From Glandiceps talaboti (taxonomy: Eukaryota > Hemichordata > Enteropneusta > Spengelidae), in NCBI RefSeq assembly GCF_964340395.1, contig NC_135555.1, forward strand, positions 10,434,931 through 10,498,930: a stretch of 64,000 bases of DNA. Direction: 5' to 3'. Below are positions 12,472 to 64,000 of this stretch, piece after piece (position 1 is the first letter of the stretch; each line of letters opens with the position of its first letter). The translations under genes were made by a program, and so were the position numbers. The notes under the pieces were generated by a model that saw nothing but the letters and a program-made list of their open reading frames with translations, did not search any database and was not told where the DNA came from.

Positions 12472-12900
12472 AAGTAATGTCAGAAATAATTGCGTAGCGC
12501 CCTCAATAGTTAAATATTTAAAAATAACTTTATAATAGCGCCCTCTGTAGTTTGAAATGCTAGAAAGTGAATGTGAAATTGCACTCACGAAATTTAAATA
12601 TCAAGAAATGATTTTGAAATAGCGCCCTCAGTAGCTTGAAGTGTCAGAAAAGTAATTTTGAAATAATGTTCTAAGTGGCTTGAAATGTCAGAAAGTAATT
12701 TCAAAATAGCTCTCTGAGTAATTTTAAATGTCAGGAATTACCCTCATCAGTTTGAAATGTCAGGAAACGATTTTCAAATAGCACCCTCAGTAGTTTGAAT
12801 GTCAGAAAATGATTTTGAAATAGCGCCCTCAGCAGTTTGAATGTCAGAATATGGCATTGAAATAGCGCCCTCAGTAGTTTGGATGTTAGTCAATGGAATA
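12472..12900. repeat. 41-45-bp tandem repeat upstream of MCAT
   Basis: About nine to ten diverged units carry TAGCGCCCTCAGTAGTTTGA and GTCAGAAAATGATTTTGAAA. The GCGCCCTC core recurs near 12497, 12538, 12626, 12824 and 12866, with variants in between. The array begins about 240 bp upstream of the MCAT start codon. Confidence 0.88.
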
Positions 12901-14824
12901 GGGGAGAGACACACATACAATAATACAGATATCTGTCCAAACTAATTTAGACCTTTTAAGTTCAAAGAGCTGTAAATTGAACTGTTTTTGATAGAAGCCT
13001 ACTGACCACACCCCCCCCCCCCCCCACCAACCAATAAATTCACAAATCTTTTGACAAACTGTTTATCAAAGTGAACATTTGGACACCCAGCCATTTCATC
13101 AATGACCAAAAGGCAAAGTTCAGTTAGTTACATTTTTTGTATAAAGGATTTAACTGTTTCTAGTAATGGCTGAATGTAATTTTCATGAGGGTAAAAATTT
13201 TTGAAAAATTGTGAAAAAGCAACAGATACTGCGGCATTAAGGACTGCAATACATTTGACTGACTAATGAAATAAAGGAGACATGAACAGGTGTAAATAGT
13301 GGTACACATTTATTACATTCACCAGGCACTGTGTAATGAATGGTTGAGTTTTTACACAGTATTAAACATACAGTTCACTTTCTGTAATGGCAATATTTTG
13401 AGCACATCTCGATTATGTTACTTATCATAGCTAAAAAAATGGCAACTTTAAAAAAAATTCAATTAACTCTGTGGCAACACTTCAACCAGATGAGAATGGA
13501 AACTAAGAAATAAATAAATAAATTGACCAGTGAAATGATTTATTGTGCATAGAGTAACAAGTAGTAGGATTGGTGTTTTCCTCTTCTGAAACACTATCTA
13601 CCATGATATCATCATTATCATTAGATACCCTAATGGAAAAAGCTGTTGGGAATACTTTAACTTTGAATCTCCCCCTTCTGTTGAAATTGATTCATTTTGT
13701 AGTACTGTGGTTCATCCTGTAACATTACTATCACTTGCCATGCTGCACCAATGTTAGATGTCAATTTGTACATGTCAGAAAGTGATGAATTGTCAACATT
13801 ACCCTTCATATTGACAAAGAGAAAAACCTGACAGAGTTCCTCTAATTCATTGCAATGCATAACCATTAATGTTTATAAACATACAACTCATTATTTTTAT
13901 CAACCATGCACAATTCTAATTATCAGAAAGACAAAAGAGATTGTATAGTTTGGCCACTAGGAGTGCTGTTCAGAAACATATTTTTGACAGCTTGTGAGGA
14001 CCACACTAATGGAGTACTGCCATCTCCTTCACAAACCATCAATTCCTACCATTTCAAGGTGACAGTTGAGGATATAGTCTCCCAGGCCAAATACTAGAAG
14101 ACTGGCGTTTCTCATTTTAGATGAGGCAAATAATTTTACCATAGAAACCCCCGAGAGTCGTTTTGTTGAGTGCTCCACATCCTAGCATATGATTTGTATT
14201 GACAATCAAAACTTTAGCCCTCATTTTTCTAAGAATACACATTTTATTTTATTTTGTTCTTTTGAAAAATGGCTACTCAGTGGTGATCAGACAATGATGT
14301 ATCAGACATAAACAGTCACCTATCAGTAATCTTGGTTAAATATATGAAATACAGTCAGAACAAATACTGTTAAGAGTTTGACAGGGTGTTTTAAAACTAC
14401 ACAAAAAATCTGATCACACTATGATCAAAATGTACTCAAAAAATAATCCACCACTTCTTACTGAGTGCATTTCAAACACCGATTCTTAATTCAGTGTGTT
14501 ATTAAAGTAACAGAACTATTTTTTAGTAGATTATATTTGAAATCCGATGCACATTATATACAATAGCTTGAAAGATTTCAACACCACTATGCCCAATCCA
14601 GATGGGTTTCTGAACTCCAAATATATAAACTATTTATCCACTCATTATATTGTACTCATTTGATTATCTATCATTTTCTGTGTAAATCATTAAAAAAAAC
14701 CCACATTATTCAATCCATGCACAAATCAGTCTATCACTATATTTTGCAAAAATCTGATTATTTCTGGATGTTTCAAATTTCTCTAGACATAAAAACAGAC
14801 CCCTAAGGCAGCTAAAGTAAATGT

Positions 14825-14885
14825 TTTATTTGTGGAAGCAGGTATTTTTTCTGGTATACGTTCTACTATTTGCAAATGTTTTATT
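14825..14885 (-). terminator. Candidate polyadenylation signals (GPI)
   Basis: On the - strand two AATAAA hexamers lie 47 nt and about 102 nt past the GPI stop codon. Either would give a short 3' UTR. Confidence 0.45.
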
Positions 14886-14931
14886 TCAGATTTTTATCCT
14901 TGAACTTGACAGTGGTTCAGATTTTACTGAG

Positions 14932-37216
<22,285 letters not shown>

Positions 37217-38629
37217 TTTCAACGAAAGACAGAAATCCACGAAGATTATAAAGATATTACAGTTGCAGGTTCTGGGGTCTGGGCAAGCTTGCGAATGCCA
37301 GTGGAGTAGTACGTCTAGTCGGCAAGTAGTCTGTGTGGCGGTGACCTTCAAATGACCCCTAACATTCCATTATGCGCAGGGTCATAGGGTAATGTCGAGA
37401 ATGTATACGAAACATCAAGCCTTGGTAGTTTTTCTCCTCAAAAGAGTTAAACATTATTTGTGTCAAGAGTAATTTTATTGCATTCAGATCGTGATAGTAC
37501 ATGAATAACGAATGATTGATAGGCATTTAAATGATTCATTTACTTTGAAAAACAAAGTTATAGTGCTTATCCCCTAAAATATATAGTTGAATCCATAACC
37601 ATATATAGCTATAGTATGCCAAAAACGAAGTTTAACCTCTGGTAAATTGCTTCCGGAGTTGAAAGTTTCGTGGAGGTAGGTGTGAATAGTGTACACGACA
37701 CAGTTAACAGTTTCCAACTGACAATATAGCGTAAATATAGCCACAATACGTCATAGGGCATCACCTTTTGGAGTTAACGCGCTCGTAAGTTGTGGGTCGT
37801 TTGTCTATTTCGTGGTTTTGTGACTCCGTGTAAACGTCTTACTTCTAACGTTGTCGTAGTTCCAAAGGCTTGACGCATCTCAGTGGACACTGCGACTAGT
37901 CTAGTAGTATGGTATGTTATCTCGTCTGCTCGAGTTCCACTCGCATCATACGCGTCTCACATCTGAATCCAGTCGTCCGCAAATTTATATAATTGACTAG
38001 TGCAAGAAATCCATGTAGTACCCAAAGTCGTTTCACGTTTTGGCTCTGTGACTGGATTTGAACACTTCGGAGTTTTGTCAATTTAGAATTACAGAGCCAA
38101 ATTAGAAAGTTCCACTATTGACATAACGTAATTATTAACGCTATGCTGTGATCCTGCATAAGATATTATGACGTCGGAGCATTATTGCGGTCAGAGTTGT
38201 ATTGTTTTATTTTTGTTTACTTCTCGATGGGCACTGTAAACAACTTTAATTAATCACATATTAATATTATTATTGTTATGTACGTATATATATATTTAAC
38301 AAAATTGAAATTTATTGCGAAAAATGTAAAGTTGCCTTTGCTGTCTGCAGATACCTGTTCTAAACATACTTTCAATCAATGTTGATATCTCCACAGCCAT
38401 CAAGTGTACAGTTGTTTTCCTTGGGAGACCCACAATGAGCCAATTTGCTGGGGTCTAATGATAGTGAGTATGTCCTCTGGGAGTTTGTCTGCAAGTGCTA
38501 ATGGTGGAGATAATGCCGTTGGTATATAACACACTGATCCGCTTTTATGTACTTAGTAGTCCATGAATGATGGCCTAGTGCTACAAACGACACGGTCAGA
38601 ACTAAGGGAGCAGAACTGAGAAATTTACA
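37217..38629. promoter_or_regulatory. Divergent intergenic/promoter region between GPI and the unnamed gene
   Basis: Only 1.4 kb separates the GPI start codon (- strand) from the start codon of the + gene. CpG dinucleotides are more frequent here, especially at 37.7-38.0 kb, than in the flanking introns. An acceptor-like TCTCCACAG ends at about 38397, so the coding exon of the + gene may begin there with a non-coding exon further upstream. No TATA box is assigned. Confidence 0.5.
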
Positions 38630-56552
<17,923 letters not shown>

Positions 56553-57173
56553 AGCAATCTATACTGAGACAAACCAACAGTGCCAACTTTCCGAACTCAG
56601 AAACTTTTGGACAAAACTAAAGTATTTTGGAGTATCGTTTATCTTTACAATTTACAGTATAGTTATACATGTATTGCAATAGAATCACATGCACACATCT
56701 TTAACTTAGTGTAATACAGCAGTGACATTCTATGGTTTTACAAACTTTTAGAGCGTGTTAAGAACAAACATATTCACAGACTTCAGAATGGTCTGTTGTC
56801 GGATGTCAGAAGATTCTATGCATCTCAGTTACTTTAATAGATATCAAAAAGGGACAGTTTCATTATCAGGTAGAATTTATCAAGCATACAACTCTATTCG
56901 GAGTATTCACAATGCCGCTTTTGAACACATATCATATCAGAATATATGTTGGTTTTGTTCACAGGGTGGAAAGGTAAAAAAATAAGGTTGTCAAGTTTTA
57001 GTGTTCTGTTCAGTGACATGTATGTTATAGCGCCAGCTAGTGGTGAGAAGTGGAAAGAACAGACCTCGAAAAGTACCTATGTACTGGAGCTTTGATTGAT
57101 ATCTTTCGTTTCAATCATGTGATGATAATGAATATTGAGCAATATCAATAGATCATTTGATTTTATGTTTCAT

Positions 57174-57179
57174 AATAAA
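57174..57179 (+). terminator. Candidate polyadenylation signal AATAAA (unnamed gene)
   Basis: AATAAA in the context TTTCATAATAAACTCC, the first clear hexamer after the stop codon. Confidence 0.4.
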
Positions 57180-58329
57180 CTCCCCAATAATCCTTTGGGG
57201 CGGGGGGGGGGGGGGGTAGGGAATGTTAACTGGTTTGTGATAAGAAGGGCTGTTACTGAATATAACTAATATAAAAAGCTGAAATCTAAAGCTTCAAGTT
57301 GAGATCAAGATTCTATGCAAAACCAATGTTTTCACACTTCCTATCTGAATAGCATACTGTTTGTTGTGTGGTAGTAATAGTTTTATGTATTTTGTTTTAA
57401 GTTAAGATTTATTGCTGTGTGTTTCTGTATGCTTGTTGGCTGGTCCAACAACATTTAATACGTACAACTGTACAATGATTGTAGGTCCTCAGAATGAGTT
57501 TATACAGTCAAGTCTGTTACTATAGCTTTACAAATTATACCACAGGAGAACTATAGCCTAGAGTGGAAGAAAAAAAAATACCAATATAGCAGTGGACTGT
57601 AGAGGTAATATAGAGATGTTAGAAATGGCAAAATACTCAACAAAAGATATATTTGTGATCACAGCATAACACTTTGCCAATCAACGTGTCAAATTCTTTG
57701 ATGAATTTAGTCTTCACCTGCTGACTTTTAATACAGCCGCAGTTAGCTATATCTGAAGCTCTTTTTTTCATAATGATGTTATTTTCAATTTGTTCATACT
57801 GTTGTGCTTTCTAAAGCATGTATGGTCACCTTGTGATTCAAATCCTATCAGCATGCCAAATATTTACACTTTGTTGACAAACAATTGAACAGGCTTGCCT
57901 GTTTATACATTCTGTTTACACATGGATATCAAGCCAGTGTAAACCAACGACGACTGGACAGAGAGAGGTGAGCAGATTATAAAGAATGAATTGTTTACAG
58001 TAAAAGGTTTTATATACGTTGTATATTAAATTGATGGGGGGAAATAATGAAAAGTTGCAGCTGGCTTTTTTGATGTATCATTTATCAGTCAATGGACATA
58101 CTTCGGCCACAGAACATACCAGGTTCTAACAGGCCATACATTGTATTCCCCTAAATACCATAAACATAATAGTCATCAGACATAAGGGCTACATAGGTAT
58201 ATCTAAAAAAAATACTGTGTTATTGCATTTCAGTGTAATAGGCACCTCAGATTTTCAAAAGACTCATTGCAAATCAAGGGATGAAAATGTTCATTCACTT
58301 CATAAAGTGTTGAAATCGTGAATATAATA

Positions 58330-58610
58330 TGCCAACGTAATCTACTATTGAATTCAAAATGTCAGCAAAAATTATTTGGTATACTTTTATGACAAAGTAA
58401 GAAATATTGATGACACAAAGAATATACAAAATGGCTGCCACATTATGCAGTATATTTAGTAAGAAATATCATTGACAACACAGTGAATTCAAAATGGCCA
58501 CCGAATTATGTGTTGTATTTTTATATGGCAGTATAAGAAATTTGCTTGACAACACAATGAATTCAAATTGGCTGAAAAATTATGGATAATCTTTATGGCA
58601 AATTTTAAAA
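58330..58610. repeat. About 65-bp tandem repeat with ATGGC cores
   Basis: Four to five diverged units carry GAATTCAAAATGGC, TTATG..GTATATTTTTATG and AGTAAGAAATATTGATGACA. The AAAATGGC core matches a YY1-like site in some units, but function is not implied. Confidence 0.82.
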
Positions 58611-59205
58611 AGAAATTCCTTGGGAACAGCATAATTTATACCTGAATTGCTTTTGAATTTTGCAAATTCTGAGATTTCAAGTACCAGTATTTAGAAGTTT
58701 CTGAAAATTGTTCTCACCCTATCCAAGTCAAAACCTCCCCTACATTGTTACCCTTATATCATTTACTATTACTTAAATGGATATTTTTCAAAATTACCTT
58801 CAAAGTTCTGTTTTCAGTGTCTGTCAGTGTTGAGTTTTTGTCACGTAATGAAATTGTATGTTAGCAATGGCTGACGTTCTTCACGACTTGTGCACAGTAA
58901 CGTTTGTGCTACTGGAAAACCAGACAGCTTTACACTTTGTTTTTGTGTTATTTTTAGTTGACAAATGATGGCTATTAATTTATTTCAATGGAAGATTTAA
59001 TGTTTATGTTATTTCAACATGTATAGATTCCGAAACTTTGATTTTGCAATGAGATGGCACACATGTAAAGTTAGGACAGGAAAACTGATTAAAATCAAAT
59101 GTTTAGAAACAAAAAAAAAAGATGTCATGTTTTCAATTGGAATGCAAACATAATATGCCCCTCATATGCCGGTTACCAATCTTCTGGTCACTTTGCAGGT
59201 ATCCA

Positions 59206-59220
59206 CCACAAGAGGGCGCC
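59206..59220 (+). promoter_or_regulatory. CTCF-like motif CCACAAGAGGGCGCC
   Basis: It matches the known bilaterian CTCF consensus CCASYAGRKGGCRS at nearly every position. It lies between the 3' ends of the convergent unnamed gene and TWSG1, where a boundary would be plausible. Sequence match only. Confidence 0.4.
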
Positions 59221-59595
59221 CCACATTTTGCAACGTGAGGGCTAAAATTTTCATCTTGTTGGCTGCTGATTGTATGGCAATGCATGAAGCAGAAAACAGA
59301 ATGCGAGTAAAAGAACTCCATATTTTCTTGCATGTAAAACAGGATAACGGTAGTGGTTAGGTATGTCTGAAAGCTTTTCTCTCTCTGAAAACCAGAATAT
59401 GGTGTAGAGACACGTGGTACGAAACTTACAATACTGAGAACTCTAGATATGTACAATTGTACCCCAAAATGTCTATATTAAAGTCTTATTAGTTAATTAA
59501 ATTTCTCATGATCTGACCTATTAAAACCTACATTTGTTCAATCTAGTGAAAATATAAAATAATCATGACACCGTCTAATGGAGAATTGCAAAATC

Positions 59596-59790
59596 ACAAC
59601 ATCACAGATTGCAATATTAATTTTCTTGACCTGCTCCTGGGAAGCATACCATCCATTACAGAATCTGTACGCTCATAGGATTAAATCCTTCACATTGCAA
59701 CCTCTATCATACCAGGTCCCCACCAATACAACTGAATTGATGGGCACAATCGTGGTTCAAATCTTACGCAAGGATTTTAAGACTTTCGGA
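59596..59790 (-). mobile_element. SINE-like repeat Y, reversed copy
   Basis: In reverse complement it reads GTGGGGACCTGGTATGATAG, TGTGAAGGATTTAATCCTA and CTTCCCAGGA, matching the body of the copy at 42482-42740. Confidence 0.7.
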
Positions 59791-60664
59791 AAGAAATAGT
59801 AACGAGTATAGTGGTGATGCCAAAAAAATGCAAGTTGTAGATTATGAACACTGGTAACTATTTGACCATCATGATTCGATTCCACTCTACTCTGACTGCA
59901 TATTATACCACTTGTGGTCTTCTATTAATAGTACAAATTATAAACATAAACTTTTTCCCATTCCATTCACAAGAATACACAAATAAAAAACAACCATATT
60001 TCACTTCATTTGTAATTTATTACCATAAAATAATCCATACTTTCCTAAAATAGAAGCTGTACCCACTTCTTAGCATGATCCTTGAGATGTTTATACATGT
60101 TTCACATCTTGTTTCTATTATTGCAATAAACAAAATTAAAATTGTGCAAGTTGTAGTCATTTCAAAGTCAATAAAATTCCCCTTCCCATACTGCCCTAAG
60201 TGAAAACATATGCGTTTACTATCCTTTTTATTTAGACTAAATATTTCTAGAATGTGACTTTCTAACAAATATATGTAAAGAACCAAATGGCAAGCATTGA
60301 ACCAGCATGTGCCGAGCGTGATATTACTTCTAAACAGTTCACTTTTATGATAAACCTGGACTGAAACAACCACGCTTTTACTTACAAATGTTAATAAAGG
60401 AAGGCTGGTCCCACAAAACCCGAAGATGTATATTTTTTTTTTTTGACTTTGAATAAGTTTCCTTTGAATTCTACAAATTCAACCTATGCAAAATTACAAC
60501 AACAGAAAAGTTTAAAATGTGTATACATAAATACCAAACAATATGGAGTAAAAAGGATTTGTATGAAATCAAATAATATTTTAAAGAATAAAAAAAAAAT
60601 GATGGTTATGGGATACACGTATCTCTAAGTATATTTCTGAAACATCCCGAAAAACTTTGAGTGT

Positions 60665-60670
60665 TTTATT
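60665..60670 (-). terminator. Candidate polyadenylation signal AATAAA (TWSG1)
   Basis: On the - strand AATAAA lies about 37 nt past the TWSG1 stop. Such a short 3' UTR is possible; further T-rich candidates lie downstream. Confidence 0.35.
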
Positions 60671-60706
60671 GAATGTGTTGTGAATGTTGTCAGCAGAGTC
60701 GTACAG

Positions 60707-62456
60707 CTAACAACGTTTACACAGAGGTTCATTCTTTCCATAGCTGAGACAAGTATGGCCGACACATTCACAACAATTTGTATGGAACCATCGATATGCT
60801 GATGCTCCCATGGACTGACAGGTGAGTTCGCATTGCTCCAATGATAAACATTCGTGTACGTATGCCACGGTACATGTCCCTCCAAGTGTTGAATTCATCA
60901 CCATTTCTTCCTCTGTAATGTAAAAGAAGAAAACAGGGTAATTAGAATCAATATGGATGGGAAAAATATTTGTCAAGACAAGAGTAGAAGGTAAAATTGA
61001 TGTCATCACAAGAAGTGTTCCCATAAACCCTTGTAGGAAATCTCCAAAAGGGCTGAACATATATCAAGTGCAGTAGGGCTTCATTAAGAGATTTAACAGT
61101 TGAGTTACTAATGTACCATTTTTATCACACAGGCAGATATCGTCACATGTTTTCCCTTAAACCGTTGCAGGAAATCCAAAAAATGGCTGAACACGTCAAG
61201 TGCAGTAGGACTTTTTTTTTTACAAGATTTCAAAGTTGAGTAAGTTTAACTGTGGTGTTTTTTTATCACCCAAAATCATATATTGATACCTTGATTCAAT
61301 ACAAGTTTTATGCTAAAGACAGAAATAAGTCTAAACTGTTTTTTTTCCTTTAATTAACCTATATAGATCATGTGTTAAAATATAGTAAATTTGTGGGTTG
61401 TCGATAGTTACATCACTGTGCAGTTATGCATACAACCACACATAAACTTAAAATGAACAAAACTTAGGGTAAAATAATTCGTTACTACAGCTGCAAGTGC
61501 TTCACATAACCATAGAACATAAATGTATTTGTACATACCTTTACTATGATAATCTTTGTTATAAACTTCTTTGTATGCATGCAGTGTTTCACCGATGTGT
61601 GAGAACTGATAGACTGACCACCTGTTCTTAGTGTCTTGGTAAGCGTCTTCAGTCAGTGCATCAAACAGTGAAGGTATGGCCGTCTTTGTCAGGTCTTCAA
61701 CTGAACTTTTCGCAGCGTAATCTTTGTGAGAGTGATTCCTTGGTTTGCAAAGATCTAGGAACAAAAAACATAATATCTCAACTATCAAACTGATCAAGAA
61801 AATATCTTTCTTGACAGACCTCATCTGGGGGGCTGGGTGTTGTAGAAATCACGGGGAGTATTCATTTAGGAGTTGTACGGATGTGGCAAGCAAGAGAAAC
61901 TCCTTACCCCTTTCCAGACTAAAACAATGGGAAATTACCTAGTACAGCCAGACAGCAAATGAATATACCCCATTCTGAAACAATATGAATTTTCAATATA
62001 AATGCCTTTAACAGGACTTCTCTTCAGACACAACAAATGCAAAAATATGCACACCCCATTTCAGACTCTGATGCCCAATCCCTTTAGGTGATACAATTCA
62101 CATTATTGCTCTTCCATGACGTACCCTCTCCCGATAATTTTTTTCTAAAAGAAGGCAAGATAACATTTCCTCTACTAAAAATCAAACACATCCCCACTGA
62201 GACCACGCAGAAAATGTGAACTATATGTAAAGGGTGACATACCAACACAATCACAACACTCAGTCCATAAATTTCCAAGACATCTTGAACAGTTTGCACC
62301 ACAGGTGTAGTTAGTTGGGTCACATCTACAGGACATCATGAGTTGACACCGAGACACATCACTAGCACACAGTCCTTCATTGCAGGCTGCAACTAGGTAT
62401 ATTGTATAGCAAGCTGCTAGGATACTGAGAACTACCTGAAATAAACAGCCCTTCAT
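60707..62456 (-). CDS. TWSG1: Twisted gastrulation, secreted BMP modulator
   Basis: Three exons on the - strand: 62456-62243, 61754-61539 and 60912-60707 (stop), both joins at phase 1 and GT-AG. Together they encode 211 aa (vertebrate TWSG1 is about 220). TWSG1 binds BMPs and chordin outside the cell and tunes dorsal-ventral BMP signalling. Residues 1-24 form a hydrophobic signal peptide. The N-terminal Cys-rich domain follows with CNEGLCASDVSRC and CLGNLWTECCDC, continuing across the join as VDLCKPRN. The middle exon has the family segment IPSLFDALTE. The last exon gives the second Cys-rich domain: TCTVAYVHECLSLEQCELTC, SMGASAYRWFH and CCECVGHTC. Possible N-glycosylation sites are NYT, NCS, NHS and NST. 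The start ATG is chosen because it begins the signal peptide. Confidence 0.94.
60995..61345. mobile_element. Dispersed repeat Z, copies 2 and 3, in TWSG1 intron 2
   Basis: Two adjacent partial copies (about 60995-61130 and 61138-61345) share GAAATCCAAAAAATGGCTGA, AAGTGCAGTAGG, CAAAGTTGAGTAA, TTTTTATCACCCAAAATCAT and GACAGAAATAAGTCTAA with 45845-46210. Confidence 0.75.
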
Positions 62457-62843
62457 TCTGTAAAATAGAAATATTAAAATAGTGTTATTAGAGTGTATTT
62501 AGTATAAGCACAGTATGTGGTTACAACCCTTCATGTATCTTGATCATCAACACTGTTGTATATCAGACATTCATGTGTATTCTTTGTGCTAAGTTTTGAA
62601 TGAAATTGACGTACTGCAGCTGTGTGTTTGTAATGAAGTGAGATTGGAGTGAGAGACATAAGAACAGACAGACAGACACACAGACACACAGATGGAAGGG
62701 CAGACAGTGAGACAGACACAGATGGAAGGAAAGAGTGAGACAGACAGACAGAAAGAAAGAGACAGACAGACAGACAGACAGACAGAGACAGACAGACAGA
62801 GACAGACAGGCAGACAGACAGACAGAGACAGACAGACAGAGAC

Positions 62844-62905
<62 letters not shown>

Positions 62906-64000
62906 GACAGGCAAATATCAGTAAATATTATACACATGCATGTACACACTGCATATAATACCCAATGCAGCAGTGAACCAACAACTATACTTAAGTAAAC
63001 CTTTACTGCAAATCTTGACAAACATATCAGTCAATACATGTACTCCAATTTCTTCCATTAAGCTTTTAAAAGTGTATAAATGGAGACATTTAGAGTTGTA
63101 TATCTTTATCAAAGTTTACAGCTGCTGTAATTACTATGGTAGGATAGGAAGTGAGAAGTATTCATGTATTCATTCATGTGAAACTTATACCACTTTCCTG
63201 CCATTATTATTCCGCAAAGTAAACCAAACTATGCAGCTGCTAACTTTTACATCTGATAAAAATTACACAAATTGGCAAACAGAATAATTCATCTAAAACT
63301 CCAATCCCCTGATATCCATTTGTCAGTCAGCTAATAACATTTCATCTCCAAAAGGACACCAGCCCACAAAGTGGCGTCAGAAAGTCAGCCCCGCTACGCC
63401 ATTCACTATTTTTATAGTTTCCCAAACAATGACCCCTTGAACTGCATTGATGGAGTTTGAACATCTTTTGAACAGAGTACACTATCCCATCTCATTATAG
63501 GAAGACACAGGCTATTGTTAACATCTTTTCAACATTCATGCCCAGAGGGTTGATCTTTCAAAAACTTTCTTTTGGTGAAACCAGACATTGTGTAGGTAAA
63601 CCCTCAAGGGAGATTTAACTTGTGAATAAAATATTTTGTAACTCTCAAAAAGGCAAAATACAGTAACACAAACAAGAGTGATGAGTTCACAGACAATCAT
63701 GGAGGGTGGATGATCTCTGTTTTTTTCACATCCTGGGTGAGAAGTAAAAAGTTCAGTACAATTTTTTTTCTGAACGCTTTAAAATATTGTTCAAAACAGA
63801 AATATTGTTGATAAGCATTTAATAGCTGAAGCAAAACACAAAAAAAACATCCAACATCATCAATATAGATGTAGAGTCTTGAAAATACATTTTGCTCATA
63901 TAAACATTAATTGAACAAAAAAGAGGGGGCAGCCCTTCCTTTTCCAGCTCAAAAATGACTGCAAATGTTCACAAACTTGGTAGCCTGTTTTCAATGCCAG
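62457..64000. other. Upstream of TWSG1
   Basis: This stretch has the expected 5' flank and possible 5' UTR of TWSG1. It contains a (GACA)n array, after which the sequence is AT-rich with no recognised exon to the window end. No promoter motif is assigned. Confidence 0.5.
62665..62907. repeat. (GACA)n / (CAGA)n microsatellite
   Basis: An imperfect GACA tetranucleotide array about 210-450 bp upstream of the TWSG1 start. It opens Thr/Asp/Arg/Gln ORFs on + and Cys/Leu/Ser ORFs on -, which are repeat artefacts. Confidence 0.96.

Larger units (their letters stand above)
12232..14931. other. Intergenic region between MCAT start and GPI 3' end
   Basis: This is the MCAT promoter side followed by sequence downstream of GPI; both genes are on the - strand. 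It holds a 31-bp duplication at about 12265-12325, the 41-45-bp tandem array at 12472-12900, and a C-run at 13008-13025. Two AATAAA hexamers (- strand) lie at 14885-14880 and 14830-14825, just past the GPI stop. No credible gene was seen. Confidence 0.6.
56553..60706. other. 3' UTR of the unnamed gene and convergent intergenic region
   Basis: A candidate AATAAA lies at 57174-57179, about 620 nt after the stop. Beyond it are a G-run at about 57199-57216, the tandem array at 58330-58610, a CTCF-like site at 59206-59220 and a reversed SINE-like copy at 59596-59790. The - strand AATAAA for TWSG1 is at 60670-60665. No credible gene was seen. Confidence 0.6.

Noticed and set aside
58330-58610. Regular repeats with spaced units, considered as a CRISPR-like array
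   Set aside because: Units are diverged, contiguous and without unique spacers; this is an animal genome satellite.
62531-63021. Cys/Leu/Ser and Thr/Asp/Arg ORFs upstream of TWSG1
   Set aside because: Translation of a (GACA)n array.

Overview
This is an animal nuclear genome window. It is AT-rich, has spliced genes with GT-AG introns, dense microsatellites and dispersed repeats, and no prokaryotic features. The proteins resemble vertebrate orthologues closely, but the introns, repeats and exon joins are not vertebrate-like. I infer an invertebrate, probably a deuterostome such as a hemichordate or cephalochordate; the species is not determined.

Layout: (1) 1-6.6 kb, + strand: the last three coding exons and long 3' UTR of a TENT4 (PAPD5/PAPD7/Trf4-type) non-canonical poly(A) polymerase. 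(2) 9.5-12.2 kb, - strand: complete four-exon MCAT, the mitochondrial malonyl-CoA:ACP transacylase. (3) 14.9-37.2 kb, - strand: complete 13-exon GPI, glucose-6-phosphate isomerase (553 aa as assembled). Its 11.8 kb first intron holds repeats, a Crypton/DUF3504-like ORF and a large palindrome. (4) 38.6-56.6 kb, + strand, divergent from GPI: an 11-exon gene for a 986-aa protein that I cannot name, with a helical N-terminus and a disordered C-terminus. (5) 60.7-62.5 kb, - strand: three-exon TWSG1 (twisted gastrulation), a secreted BMP modulator. All exon joins listed keep the reading frame and use GT-AG sites.

The genes do not form one pathway: GPI is glycolytic, MCAT serves mitochondrial fatty-acid synthesis, TENT4 tails RNA and TWSG1 is extracellular. 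The order looks like ordinary animal microsynteny. No bacterial, viral or CRISPR-like system was found.

The most unusual content is structural. At three exon edges, short tandem duplications have copied splice signals: the GPI exon 12 donor, the GPI exon 9 branch/acceptor region and the donor of exon 5 in the unnamed gene. Also notable are a roughly 180-bp near-perfect palindrome next to a Crypton-like ORF, several MITE-like foldback families with more than one copy in the window, a 96/102-bp tandem repeat that keeps an open frame, and CTCF-like AGAGGGCGC sites.
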